Source: Sabethes cyaneus (taxonomy: Eukaryota > Arthropoda > Insecta > Diptera > Culicidae). From it: a stretch of DNA of 64,000 nucleotides. Every line of letters begins with the position of its first letter. Positions within the stretch are counted from its first letter, which is position 1. The notes below the pieces were generated by a model. The model was given only the letters and a program-made list of their open reading frames with translations, was not told where the DNA came from and ran no database searches. Made by a program: the position numbers and the translations under genes. The DNA is taken from contig NC_071355.1 in assembly GCF_943734655.1 (NCBI RefSeq), forward strand, positions 198,399,939 through 198,463,938. Direction: 5' to 3'. Shown one piece after another: positions 34,455 through 44,451 of the stretch.

Positions 34455-37400
34455 TTTTAATTAATTGCGGAAAAACAAATCATGCTTTGGGAAGGTCGGT
34501 GCTTTCCGTGCAAGCCAGTGTTGAAAAATTATCATTTGTGATTAATCACAAAATATAGAATGTAATTAATTAACTTTATGTGAATCAAAATATAACAAAT
34601 TTTTCCCTTAATTAAAAAGGCATTGTAGCTCTCGTTAATACATAGTCGGTGTTGTCGGACAATGAAGAATTCAATTAGCTTTATTGCTTTTTCAGCATAG
34701 CGTGTAAGAACGAATTTTTCTTCACATTATTTCTGAAATTTGAATTATAAAGCTCAATAAATAAATGGGCCACTAAATAGGAAAGCAGTTTTTAGCGGCT
34801 ATCGGGTGCTTGTGGGAGACTTTCTAAGTTTAATTAGCATTTTTTATAGTTAGTCATGAAAACCGATAGCAAAATGCAGTAAAACAAAAATAATTGCTTG
34901 GAACAATTAACAATTTGGTGGTATTTTAAGAATAACTCCAACCTAATTACTGTTGAGTACGACCGCAATATAATAATATTTGCAATATAAGAAAGTAGCT
35001 CTAGATTGGTTACCGTGCAGTAGTTTAAATTAGTAAATCATGTCTATCAGTAGAGTTTTACTTGATTCAAGAATTGGCAAGCCAAAGCCAAGAACGGCAA
35101 AAGAAAAGCAATACTTTATATCGGCTAAATCCTAAAATGATAAAGTGTTCCTTTAGCCACATCATTCGCACCGTTTTGTAATATACCGATAAGTCCCACC
35201 AAGCCCGTCTTATTTGTCATCGTCCAGCAGCCGGAAATGGTGATACAGCACATTTAACCCCAATTTCAACCAATAAAAAAAGCAACCAGGATGAGTTGAA
35301 TAGTTGGTTTACTGAGCCATGCAGCAGGAGCGGAAAATTCCCAACCAACAACGCTCCACGGTGCACGGTTCAGTAGCATATCCACGAAAGTAGCCCCGTT
35401 ACGGCCCGTGTTATCCATTGTTTGTTTTTTTTTCTCCTCCACACGAAAAACGGACAGCTGACAGCTGGAAAAGCAGCAGCTAACTTCCAGACTTTGGACT
35501 ACCGGCCGGACCGGACAAAGTGCATTTCATTTGTCACTCGGGCATTACATTCCATGACTGGTCACTATTTTTCCACACGACTGGAAGCATTTTTCAAGCA
35601 AAACAGCGGATTTCTTCCTGCCCCTCGCCCACTGCGTCGGCCGGACTTTGACCAACCGCTGTCGTGAGGAAAACTTAATTTACATGCGCCCGTCCATCGG
35701 GCGAAAGGATGTTTTGACAGAAATAAAACTTGGCCGCCGTCCATTGCCGGGTCGAAGGCGGAGGGAAAAAAGATCGTTAAAATACCTACTTTCCGTTGGC
35801 GAACATTCTCCCGATTGTCGGATCGGAATGTTGGTTGTTGATGTTACGGCTGTTAGATATATGGAAGGTGGATGGACAATTGCCAACTGCTGTGGCACAG
35901 TTTACTTTTTACTGACTGTCCTGCAGTATCTAGCGGCCAGGTCGACAAACGGCGGCACTGTGGCCGGCCACCGACCGACCGGTGTGTTTGGATTCAATTT
36001 TCTTGTTCGATACAACATAAACGCAGCCGGTGCATGTTTATTTCGTAATACCACTCACGCCAATTCACCGTTCCCGTTCATATCGCTACCGGACAGCACC
36101 TTATTATTTCCTTTCCAATCATGCCAGCCAACCTGTAGGTAGAGGAAAATTGTCTACAATGTTAGCATACTGAAGGCGGCGATGTCGGGGAGAAACAACA
36201 AATGGGAACATTAAAGGGCTAGTCTTGGTACCTACAGAGTACCTGCAGATTGTTCGTTCTAACAATAGATATTTCCTTTCATTATTATGCTGAAATACAA
36301 TCATTTATGGCATAATTTTTAATTCAAGTTTTGTTTTTCTTATTTCAGGTGAGTGCTACACTGCCACTTTAGCATCAATTGGTTTGAAGGGATAAAAAAC
36401 AACGAGATTTACAAGGTTTGCTGTTATGAATAGACAACTAAACATAGTTTTATTTCAAGCTTTAGAAACAAAGTCCTACCCTATTTCAATGATTACAAAG
36501 ATAAATTTTCCTTTTCAAGTGCAAACTACCGTTGTCTTCCGCCCAAATTCCCGAGCAAATTTACACTGCTAACCACAACCTTTCCCGGTATTGTCCTTTT
36601 TTCAGTTTCACTTTAATAATCCCATCCCACGTCGCAAAAGGTAACGAAAGGAAAAAGCAAAAAACCGAAAGCCATCTGATAATGCCGCGGCAAGCAAAAC
36701 ATTAATAAATCAGTTTTCCGCTTGTTAAACAATCGATTAAACGTATACCTTTCACAGGCCGTCGCCCATCGTATCGTTTCGATTGAACCTTGCCGGGTGC
36801 AGCAGTGGATTTCTCTTTCATGGTCCTTTCTGGCCGTCTCCTTTCATAAACAACATCAACCAACTAGTACACCGACCTAGACAATCACCACGAGCAGTCG
36901 TGTGTCGATTGATACCGGCACTGAAGATTTTACCAACTACCATGCGCCTACATTGACAGCGTTTCATTGCTTGGCGCCTCCATTAGACTTTGGACGGAAA
37001 TTCATCAACCTAATTTGCCGTACTTCAGCAACTCCAACTGTTCATCGTCCTACCTGGCGACCCTGTTTGCGCTAAATAGAGGTCCGTTTCTAGCGGCATT
37101 CTTTTATTTGCTATTTCTCGTCGCTGGAATCGATATTTTTCTTCCTTCACTGACTGGCGCTGTTCTGCAGGTAATTTCCAGTCCGAATTTTCGACCCGCT
37201 TCACCGTTGGTTATATTGATTCCGTTCCACAAGCCACTAGACTAGGCCACGATTAGAGTGGCCCATCGCGACCGGTGGCACTCTGGGTCGATCGGTGTTG
37301 TTTGTTTTCTCAGTTGATTTTCCTACCCAAAAAGTCTTCGCTGTTGCCACCCCGGAACGGTCCTTACGTCACACCACTCACTCGACTCGATGGTGGAGTG

Positions 37401-38076
37401 ACGGGTTTTTGCCATTCTAACAGCGAACAGGGACTTGACGGAGGAGGCCGTACAGTGAATTGCCTTTCCGGGCGAGATTGAGGTAAATAATGAACGTGAG
37501 AATGGGACGCAAATAGGGCTTTCGGAGAGAAACGGTAAAAGTGATTACCGCGGACGGGTACCGCTGCTTTGCGCAGCAAGCAAGTAAGATTGATTTCTAT
37601 TGTGAAAGGACACAAGGCAACGAGGACTCGGATCGGGTGTGATTTAATAGACTAGACTGTGCTGATGAATGGTTGTAATTTGATTGAATTTCTCATTGAT
37701 GGAAGCCCATTCGGGTGAGTGATATACAGTTTGTGTGATGGGCTGACTAATCACTACCTGAAAGACGATATGAAAACCGGCATTGTAATGCCTATCCGGC
37801 TTATCCGCCGCAGGTATAATTAAACGGGTGCTTCCATTGAATGCGATCAATGAGCGTTGAAATCCTATCAAAGGTTAATGGGTACAATGTACATAATCAG
37901 CATTATGTATGCGAAATATAGGTGAACCGTGGATTACAGCTAGGATCTAAGATCGGATTTCAGTCAGTCATTAATTCTGTTGACAAGACGATTCTTGGAA
38001 ATAACTAGAGGTGTTCGCATTATAAGATTGTTGTAGCTCGAAAGTAATCAGAGAGAGTGAGATTCAAGCATTGGGT
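34455..38076. other. Unassigned, apparently unique DNA with possible intronic signals
   Basis: No gene could be supported. 35400-37600 is more GC-rich and less repetitive than its surroundings, with frames such as 35648-36142 and 36967-37245 that show no known domain. It contains the acceptor-donor motif at 36348/36349 and a weaker TGTTCTGCAG|GTAATT at 37170/37171. Confidence 0.5.
36329..36354 (+). promoter_or_regulatory. Juxtaposed splice acceptor and donor (recursive-splice-like), site 1
   Basis: A 20-base pyrimidine-rich tract ends in TTCTTATTTCAG and is followed at once by GTGAGT (junction 36348/36349). A full acceptor next to a full donor is the form of ratchet points used to remove long insect introns in steps. 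It could instead be the start of a small exon. Transcript evidence would decide. Confidence 0.5.
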
Positions 38077-38090
38077 TTAGATAATTGATT
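38077..38090 (+). repeat. Target-site duplication of the LOA-like element, left
   Basis: TTAGATAATTGATT is repeated exactly at 43900-43913, on the far side of the element. The last two T may also belong to the poly(A) tail read on the minus strand. Confidence 0.9.
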
Positions 38091-38190
38091 TTTTTTTTTT
38101 TTTGTATGCCAGAAGGGCATTGGGTTAAAAGGCCACTGCGACAGTCTTAATGATCGTCTTTTGTGGCAGGCCCCGATTGCTGTGCACAGT

Positions 38191-41100
38191 TTACGGATCG
38201 CTCATACCCATTGATGGAGTTGAGCGGAATAGTTGTAATCCTGTGCCCCAATTCGGTACTACATGGTTTATAAAGCCAATGACCGTTTTGGGATTTAGGC
38301 TCCATACCTGATATGGAGTAAGAAGGAAACTTCCTAAGAAGTTGTGCCTTGATAATGCAAGAGCTCCGCAATAGCAGAGCAGATGCGCTGAACTTTCAGG
38401 TTCAGAGTTACAAAAGCGGCAGGTGTCAGATGATACCTTGCCGATATTCTTTAAATGATAAAGAGCGGGGCTGTGTCCTGTTAGGGGTCCCGTGATCGTG
38501 CGTAGTTCACTACGAGTTAAATGGAGTAGTTTTTTAGCTACTGCAGGGTTTGGGTAGATAAACTGTTGTAGACAACTACAACCCTGTGTTTGATTCCAAC
38601 AGGATGCTATTTCTAGCTTTTCCCATGTCATCAGTTCGCCTTTCACGGCGGATGTGGAGGTGCCCAGAAACGGTTCAGGACCAATAAATTGCTGAGCTGA
38701 TCCTTGTCTTGCTAGGTTGTCAGCAAATTCATTGCCCTCGATTCCGCAGTGACCGGGCACCCAAAGTAATAAAACTTTGTTTTGGCGGGAGAGTTCCCTC
38801 AATGCTGTGCTGCACTCCCAAACTAATTTGGACACGCATTTGGCGGACTTGAGAGCCAGTAGTGCTGCTTGGCTGTCCGTGAAGATACCGATTTTCGCAT
38901 GCCTGTACTTTCGTTTCAAGCATATTGTCGCACAGATGTATATGGCATATACTTCTGCTTGAAAAACGGTGGGCCACTTTCCTAATGAGATAGTTTCCCT
39001 GATGCCGGGTCCGTAGACTCCGGAGCCTGTGCAGGCCCCCATTTTTGAACCATCTGTAAAAAAACAGATAGTTCCAGATGGAAGATCTGGTCCTCCATTA
39101 TTCCACATTGAGCGATCTGTTTCAATCACCTCATATGGAACGTCCATATTGGGCCTGGCTTTCATGCAGTCAGAGACTGAAGTTACTAAGGGTGTCAGAT
39201 TGAATTCCCGAAGTATGCGAAGATGACCGATTTGGTCACCTTCGAGTATGGTTTTACTCCTTTGCAACCGTAGTGCGCCGAGCTCTGCTTCCTTCTTCAC
39301 ATGAAGATGCAAAGGCAGTAAGCATAGCATTGCATCCATGGCTGCAGTAGGTGTTGTACGCATGGCACTGGTAACTGTAAGACAGGCCAGGCGCTGAACT
39401 TTGTTTAGTTTGGCTTGGGCTGTCACCTCATTCACCTTTGGCCACCATACGACTGCAGCATAGGTTATCCTAGGCCGTGCAATGGTAGTATATGACCAGA
39501 AGGCTAGTTGAGGTTTCAATCCCCAGGTTTTGCCAAACAGTGACCTGCATGCCCAGATAGCCGAAGTTGCTTTCTTAACAGCATAATCTAGGTGGGCAGC
39601 CCAGTTCAGTTTTTTAGCGAGAATTATTCCGAGGTGTTTGACTTCATTACTGAAGCCCAGTCTGACACCATTCAGTATAGGCGGAGTAATGGTATGTTTC
39701 CTTCGCCTAGTGAATGGTATAACGACTGTTTTGGTGGGATTTACATTAAGTCCCTCTTGTGAGCACCATAACATGGTGGTGTTTAGAGCTCCTTGCAAGC
39801 GACTTGACAGTACTGCGTCAAACTTTCCTCTGACGATAAGTACAACGTCGTCGGCGTAAGCAATGGTCTCATAACCAAGCTGTGACAGCTTGTGAAGGAG
39901 TGCGTCGGCCACCAGTGACCAGAGCAGGGGGGAGAGAACTCCTCCCTGTGGACATCCTTTGATCACCGAAATCGTGACCGACGTATCTCCCAATGATGCT
40001 GTAATTTGTCTGCTCGAGAGCATTGCTTGAATCCAGCTCATTGTAGTGTGGTCGATTCTCTTTTGACAGAGAGCCGTATTAATTGACGCAAAGGACGTGT
40101 TATCGAAAGCGCCTTCAATATCAAGAAAAGCACAAAGTACCGTCTCTTGATATTTGAGCGATTTCTCAATTAACGTCACTAAGCAGTGCAGTGCGGTTTC
40201 CGTAGATTTACCGTGTTGGTATGCATGTTGATTTACATGTAACGGAGAGTTTTTTAAAAACTCATTGCGGATATAGTTATCCGTGATTTTCTCCATCAGC
40301 TTAAGAAGCGTTGAAGTCAGACTTATCGGTCTGAAAGCCTTAGGCATGGTTTTGTCTTTTTTGCCAGCCTTAGGTATGAACACAACCCTTACTTTCCGCC
40401 AATTCTCTGGGATATACCACAAGGTGAAACTGGCTCGAAAGAGGTTGATGAGCTCGGACATTATAACACCGTCCGTTTTTTGTAAGAAAATGGGTAGAAT
40501 ATCATCCGGACCTGGAGATTTCATTGGTTCAAAAGAGCTGAGTGCCCAATTGATCGAGGCCTCCGTAAACAATCGGCGTGCAAGTAGAACCGAATCATTT
40601 GGCACATTGTGTAATGACCCATTCCACTGTTGCCCGCCTATGTTTTGCCCAGTGGTCACTGTCGAACCAGGGAAGTGCGTGTTCATCAGAACTTCCAGAG
40701 TTTCCCTGGTGGTAACAGTGAGACTCCCATCCTCTTTTTTCAATTGCCCTAGACCATTGCAATGGTCCTTGGACATCGCTTTCTGCAGACGCGTAGCCTC
40801 TGGCAGAGTTTGAATGCTTTCGCAAAATTTAACTCGAGATTTCCTTTTGGCTTTGCGTAGCTCAGCGTTGTATTTGGTGAGGGAAGCTCTGTAGTCTTCC
40901 CAGTTAGACGTGATTTTGGCCCTGTTGAACAGACGCCTTGCCTTCCGACGGAGATTGCTAAGCGTCTCATTCCACCAGGGCACATCACGGCAAACTGTTC
41001 GCATGTTTACGGGACAGTTTGTGTTATACGCGTCTGTGATCCTACATTGCAGGTCACTAGCGGCGATATCCAGCTCAACTGGAGTTCGTATATTATTGTG

Positions 41101-41868
41101 ACAGGAATTACGTGAGGCAATCAGATGATCCCTAAAGGAACTCCAATTGGTTTTCCTCGGATTCCTGAATTGTTCTCTCTTTAGAGGATTAGCCTCGATG
41201 TCGAAAATGATATGTCTGTGGTCTGATAAACTTGGTTCATCAGAGACATGCCAATTTTTGACTTTCTCAGCTATAGAGGCGCTACATAGAGTAAGGTCTA
41301 GGACCTCTTGTCTGATAGCGTTTATAAAGGTGGGGTCATTCCCTACATTGATTACATTGACATCGTTAGAAGTAAGATATTCAAGTAGGTACTCACCCCT
41401 GTTGTTTGTGTCCGAGCTGCCCCATATCGTGTGGTGCGCATTTGCGTCGCAGCCTATCACGTACGGCTTGTTGACTGCTCTGCAGTACCGCACAAGCTCA
41501 GCAACCTCGGGCGGTGGTATTTCGTCCTTGTCCCCTGGAAAGTAGGCGGACGCAACGACTATCTCCTGCTTCCCTCTAGTCGTCGGGACTACCACCGTAA
41601 TGGCAACGACGTCGCGTTGGATGAATTCTGTAATTGGAGAAAATGTTATTCTCTTATTTAACAGAATGGCAGTCCTAGGCTTGGACTGTGTATTACAATA
41701 GATCAACTTACCATTAGCGCCGGATAGACCGAGGATCGTGGTATCGTTGATCCATGGCTCCTGGATCAGAGCAGCACTCAGCTGCTCTTTGGTGAACCTC
41801 CGGCATAGGACACTAGACGCGCCCTTGGCATGGTGGAGGTTCACCTGAATGCAGCGAAAGCTGCTCAT
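38191..41868 (-). CDS. ORF2: endonuclease - reverse transcriptase - RNase H
   Basis: A 1225-residue polyprotein that would nick the target DNA, copy the element RNA onto it, and degrade the RNA strand. The apurinic-type endonuclease spans residues about 1-230, with QEPWI at 36-40, the GCDANAHH motif at 139-146 and SDHRH at 215-219. The RT spans about 430-780, with FLDIEGAFD near 582-590, GCPQGG at 638-643 and the catalytic YADD at 670-673. RNase H spans about 930-1060: FTDGS (Asp 939), Glu 972, Asp 998 in FTDSQ, and VPGHCGIEGNEFAD. A Cys/His cluster, CRFC...HLLC, follows near 1150. All key residues are present and the frame is unbroken. The start ATG overlaps the ORF1 stop (ATGA), implying termination-reinitiation. 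An alternative is an R1- or I-clade placement. Confidence 0.95.
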   Translation of the reverse strand: MSSFRCIQVNLHHAKGASSVLCRRFTKEQLSAALIQEPWINDTTILGLSGANGKLIYCNTQSKPRTAILLNKRITFSPITEFIQRDVVAITVVVPTTRGKQEIVVASAYFPGDKDEIPPPEVAELVRYCRAVNKPYVIGCDANAHHTIWGSSDTNNRGEYLLEYLTSNDVNVINVGNDPTFINAIRQEVLDLTLCSASIAEKVKNWHVSDEPSLSDHRHIIFDIEANPLKREQFRNPRKTNWSSFRDHLIASRNSCHNNIRTPVELDIAASDLQCRITDAYNTNCPVNMRTVCRDVPWWNETLSNLRRKARRLFNRAKITSNWEDYRASLTKYNAELRKAKRKSRVKFCESIQTLPEATRLQKAMSKDHCNGLGQLKKEDGSLTVTTRETLEVLMNTHFPGSTVTTGQNIGGQQWNGSLHNVPNDSVLLARRLFTEASINWALSSFEPMKSPGPDDILPIFLQKTDGVIMSELINLFRASFTLWYIPENWRKVRVVFIPKAGKKDKTMPKAFRPISLTSTLLKLMEKITDNYIRNEFLKNSPLHVNQHAYQHGKSTETALHCLVTLIEKSLKYQETVLCAFLDIEGAFDNTSFASINTALCQKRIDHTTMSWIQAMLSSRQITASLGDTSVTISVIKGCPQGGVLSPLLWSLVADALLHKLSQLGYETIAYADDVVLIVRGKFDAVLSSRLQGALNTTMLWCSQEGLNVNPTKTVVIPFTRRRKHTITPPILNGVRLGFSNEVKHLGIILAKKLNWAAHLDYAVKKATSAIWACRSLFGKTWGLKPQLAFWSYTTIARPRITYAAVVWWPKVNEVTAQAKLNKVQRLACLTVTSAMRTTPTAAMDAMLCLLPLHLHVKKEAELGALRLQRSKTILEGDQIGHLRILREFNLTPLVTSVSDCMKARPNMDVPYEVIETDRSMWNNGGPDLPSGTICFFTDGSKMGACTGSGVYGPGIRETISLGKWPTVFQAEVYAIYICATICLKRKYRHAKIGIFTDSQAALLALKSAKCVSKLVWECSTALRELSRQNKVLLLWVPGHCGIEGNEFADNLARQGSAQQFIGPEPFLGTSTSAVKGELMTWEKLEIASCWNQTQGCSCLQQFIYPNPAVAKKLLHLTRSELRTITGPLTGHSPALYHLKNIGKVSSDTCRFCNSEPESSAHLLCYCGALALSRHNFLGSFLLTPYQVWSLNPKTVIGFINHVVPNWGTGLQLFRSTPSMGMSDP

Positions 41869-43415
41869 TTGGAGGCAGGATTGCCGTTTTCAGCTTGATC
41901 CAGTACTGGATCGAGCCTTGGCGAACGGGTACCAGCAGCGTTTTCGCTGAGTTGAGCGGCTGGGTCGCTCACACCGGCAGGCTTCGGTTGCCGCAGGCGA
42001 CAGGCCACAGATGTCCGACCCGCACTTAACGGCGGATTGAGCCTCTGAGGTCTGCTATCGACTGGTGATTGCTGCGTACGCCTCTTGCGAGGTTTTCGCG
42101 GCGCTCGCCTAGTCTTCGCAGGATTGCATTGTTTAGGTGGCGGCGGGGCACTTCCAGTGGGAAGTTCCGCACTTTCCACCCTCAACGTTGCAGGATTGCA
42201 TTGTCTTGGTGGTGGCGGGGCGCTCCCAGAAGGGAGTTCCGCTCGTACCTTCCTCGACTTTGCAGCAGAGACTGTTGCGCCTGTGTTGATCAGACCTCTA
42301 CCAACCTGTCGCATGCGTGCTTTGCCAAACATAAAATTTAGCGTAAAGCGCTGCTCAGTGATCTGACTTGCCGACTTTTGGTCAACCTCCATTAACAGTT
42401 CCACGGTATTTCCACGCACAATGCGACGGCGTATCTGCCACGCTTGCGTTGAAAAGCCGTCGTTCTGATTCTGGAGGAATCTCAGGATTTTCTCGTCCGT
42501 GGTACCGACACTGTCCTGGAAGTACCCTATGAAGGTGTGAGCCTTCGGCAGGTCCTTCGTGTCGTAGGCCCGTAGTTGTGCTCCTTCCCACGGGACGAGA
42601 GTAGATGCCGTTTGCTCCAGCCATTTGACCGTGTTCTGGTCAGAGCAAGCCAGTATCAAGTAGCCGTTCTTGAACTGGCAGCTCCTGAACTTGGGTCTAA
42701 TGGCTGGAGTCTCCTGGTCAGCTATTTGATCCAGAAGAACGGCGCGGACAGTCTGGAGCTGATCCGTAGTGAGCAGGGAAACGGGATAATCAGCCGTAGT
42801 TATGGCTACACTGAAAGCATCCACCATTTCCCTGTAGGTGCACCCCGAGGATGGTTTTGGTGCCGAAGGACCCGCGCAGGCTCGACTGCGTGGTCTCTTT
42901 TTAGTGGGACCTTTGTTGCTGATGTTCGGCGACGCCGTATCAGCGGATCGTTGCCTTTTGGTAACGACAAGGTCCCGCTGGCTAGGCTGGCCGGCCGGCA
43001 GAAGGGCAAGTTCCTCCGCTTCGTCCTTTGAGTAGCCCTTGCTCCGATACCACTTCTGCCGTCGCCGTTGCGCTTTGGAGAGACGCTTGGCTACAACTCC
43101 GGAAGTCCCAGGTTGCCCCTTGACTTCAGGTAGCGTCACCGGATCGGGAAGGTTATCCGCGTCGCTCTCCGCATTCCCTGTTGGTGAATTCAGGATCAGA
43201 GATGAAGCCGAGAGTCCTCCTTCCAGCGACATGCTGTCGAGGTTAAAGTCCTCTTCCATCCCTGTATCCATTACTTCGCCAGTATTGTCCGTGCCGATCG
43301 GACTGCGCACTTCCGGTCTACCGTCGTGCGCCACCTCTACACCTACTCCGGTGTTTATCACCAACTCTTGGGGGTCGTTGGTTGCCCCATCAATTATTGT
43401 TTCAAGGTTATCCAT
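41865..43415 (-). CDS. ORF1: gag-like RNA-binding protein with DUF4780-like domain
   Basis: A 516-residue protein, presumed to coat the element RNA and carry it with ORF2 to the target. Residues about 1-115 are acidic and unstructured. 118-190 are basic and Lys/Arg-rich (SKAQRRRQKWYRSKG, then TKKRPRSR), a possible nuclear-localisation and RNA-binding region. About 195-390 form a globular domain with YLILACSD, a WLEQTA-WEGAQLRAY block and TEQRFTLNFMFGK, resembling DUF4780. The C-terminal region has two copies of a Pro-rich segment, SGSAPPPPRQCNPA and TGSAPPPPKQCNPA, then Arg-rich sequence. No CCHC zinc knuckles are visible, unlike most I- and R1-type ORF1 proteins. The stop overlaps the ORF2 start by ATGA. 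The domain name is from memory of the family. Confidence 0.85.
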   Translation of the reverse strand: MDNLETIIDGATNDPQELVINTGVGVEVAHDGRPEVRSPIGTDNTGEVMDTGMEEDFNLDSMSLEGGLSASSLILNSPTGNAESDADNLPDPVTLPEVKGQPGTSGVVAKRLSKAQRRRQKWYRSKGYSKDEAEELALLPAGQPSQRDLVVTKRQRSADTASPNISNKGPTKKRPRSRACAGPSAPKPSSGCTYREMVDAFSVAITTADYPVSLLTTDQLQTVRAVLLDQIADQETPAIRPKFRSCQFKNGYLILACSDQNTVKWLEQTASTLVPWEGAQLRAYDTKDLPKAHTFIGYFQDSVGTTDEKILRFLQNQNDGFSTQAWQIRRRIVRGNTVELLMEVDQKSASQITEQRFTLNFMFGKARMRQVGRGLINTGATVSAAKSRKVRAELPSGSAPPPPRQCNPATLRVESAELPTGSAPPPPKQCNPAKTRRAPRKPRKRRTQQSPVDSRPQRLNPPLSAGRTSVACRLRQPKPAGVSDPAAQLSENAAGTRSPRLDPVLDQAENGNPASK

Positions 43416-43899
43416 GGCGATGGTTGTACTCTGCTGGGGAGAAAATCAACGGTTCTTTACCAGCTTGGAACAGAGGGAGCAATATACTGCACAGGGTGCT
43501 CTGATACCATGCAGGCTCCGTTCGACCTTGGGAAACTTTATTAGACCCCCCCAAGCATTCATCCCTAGGCACGGGTCGCGTTACACCGAGGATTGGGGTC
43601 CTCCTCCGCACTTTCCTCAGAATGTAGCATGCTCCTTGACTACTTGCTACATTGAGAGCAAAAGATTTTTACAAGATTTGCCGCGGAAGAGACTCGATGT
43701 GCAGTTCCGGATGGATCCACCATAAACTTACCATGGAGCCATCCGGAGCTGCACACCGAGCGACAAATCTCAACACTCCTCCTTTATCCTGGCTTGTGAC
43801 AGACAGCTCGGGTCCCGATCCAATTTCCCCATCACTTGTTCACTCTTTTTAGGGAGCCACCCGTGGCGGTTCATCAGCGAAGGTCCGTCACTGGCGGAG

Positions 43900-43913
43900 T
43901 TAGATAATTGATT
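43900..43913 (+). repeat. Target-site duplication of the LOA-like element, right
   Basis: TTAGATAATTGATT, identical to 38077-38090, fixes the 5' end of the element at 43899. Confidence 0.9.
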
Positions 43914-44226
43914 AATGTAAGACATTTGAATTTGGAGTTTGAAATAAATGATGAAAACTTGAGCTAGGGTTTCAATCACTATACGTATGAACTGGACTGT
44001 ATTTGGTTTGTATTTATTTAGGTTTGCCCGTTACTAGACTTAGAAAGTTTTTAATTACTATATAATATATAAATAATAAAAAATTACCTATCAATTACCT
44101 GGATATAGTTATCAAAATATTGCTTAAAACTTGTTTTTAATTGAACACTAGACATATTAACAGAAATTACGGGATGACGATCATTGTAAACAACTATTAT
44201 TTACAACACAACACGTATGTCTTCCG

Positions 44227-44428
44227 GCCTCCCAGTTGGCCTTGAGGTAAGACGCTGGTCTGATAAACCAGTCGTCATATGTTCGAATCTCGGCTGGGAG
44301 AGGCTGTTAGAGTTAATAGGATCGTAACACTAACTCCGCACTGTCCTGTATTCTAACAGCTGGTTGCGAAGTCTGTCGTATAAAAACAGAAGGTCAAATT
44401 TCGATAACGGAATTAGCATCCAGGCTTT
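44227..44428 (+). mobile_element. tRNA-derived SINE, copy 5, with target duplication
   Basis: This is the best preserved copy. The flanks ACGTATGTCTTCCG (44213-44226) and ACGTACGTCTGCCG (44429-44442) agree at 12 of 14 positions. The head folds tRNA-like: CCTCCCAG pairs with CTGGGAG, CTGGT pairs with ACCAG around a 7-base loop, and the B-box is GTTCGAATCTC. The body has GTTAATAGGATCGTAACACT and CTAACAGCTGGTTGCGAAG. It lacks a long A tail and ends in CCAGGCTTT. Confidence 0.85.
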
Positions 44429-44451
44429 ACGTACGTCTGCCGTAAGCAAAG

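Larger units (their letters stand above)
38091..43899 (-). mobile_element. Complete LOA-like non-LTR retrotransposon
   Basis: A 5.8-kb element on the minus strand with a perfect 14-bp target duplication, a 5' leader of about 480 bp (43899 to 43416), two long open frames, a 3' UTR of about 100 bp and a poly(A) tail (T run at 38089-38103 on the + strand). The order ORF1 then endonuclease-RT-RNase H places it with R1/LOA/I-type elements. A DUF4780-like ORF1 without zinc knuckles and RNase H in ORF2 favour LOA (Lian-like), though I could not build a tree. It is the only intact autonomous element in the window, and its lack of internal stops and clean flanks suggest recent insertion. Confidence 0.9.

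Noticed and set aside
37160..37176. Third recursive-splice site TGTTCTGCAG|GTAATT
   Set aside because: The pyrimidine tract is interrupted by purines and the donor is weak; not strong enough to list beside the other two.
35422..37615. Host protein-coding exons
   Set aside because: Several frames of 60-164 codons exist on both strands, but none shows a domain, paired splice sites or a preferred frame. Left as unassigned.
43039..43725. 228-codon plus-strand frame
   Set aside because: It is antisense to the ORF1 coding region and leader of the LOA-like element and has no motif.
38077..43913. Bacterial-style operon reading of the overlapping ORFs
   Set aside because: The ATGA overlap is a normal feature of non-LTR retrotransposons; target duplication, poly(A) and EN-RT-RNase H order settle the identity.
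44227..44300. Functional tRNA gene
   Set aside because: The head pairs partly as a tRNA, but the same sequence continues into a SINE body found at other loci and is bounded by a target duplication.
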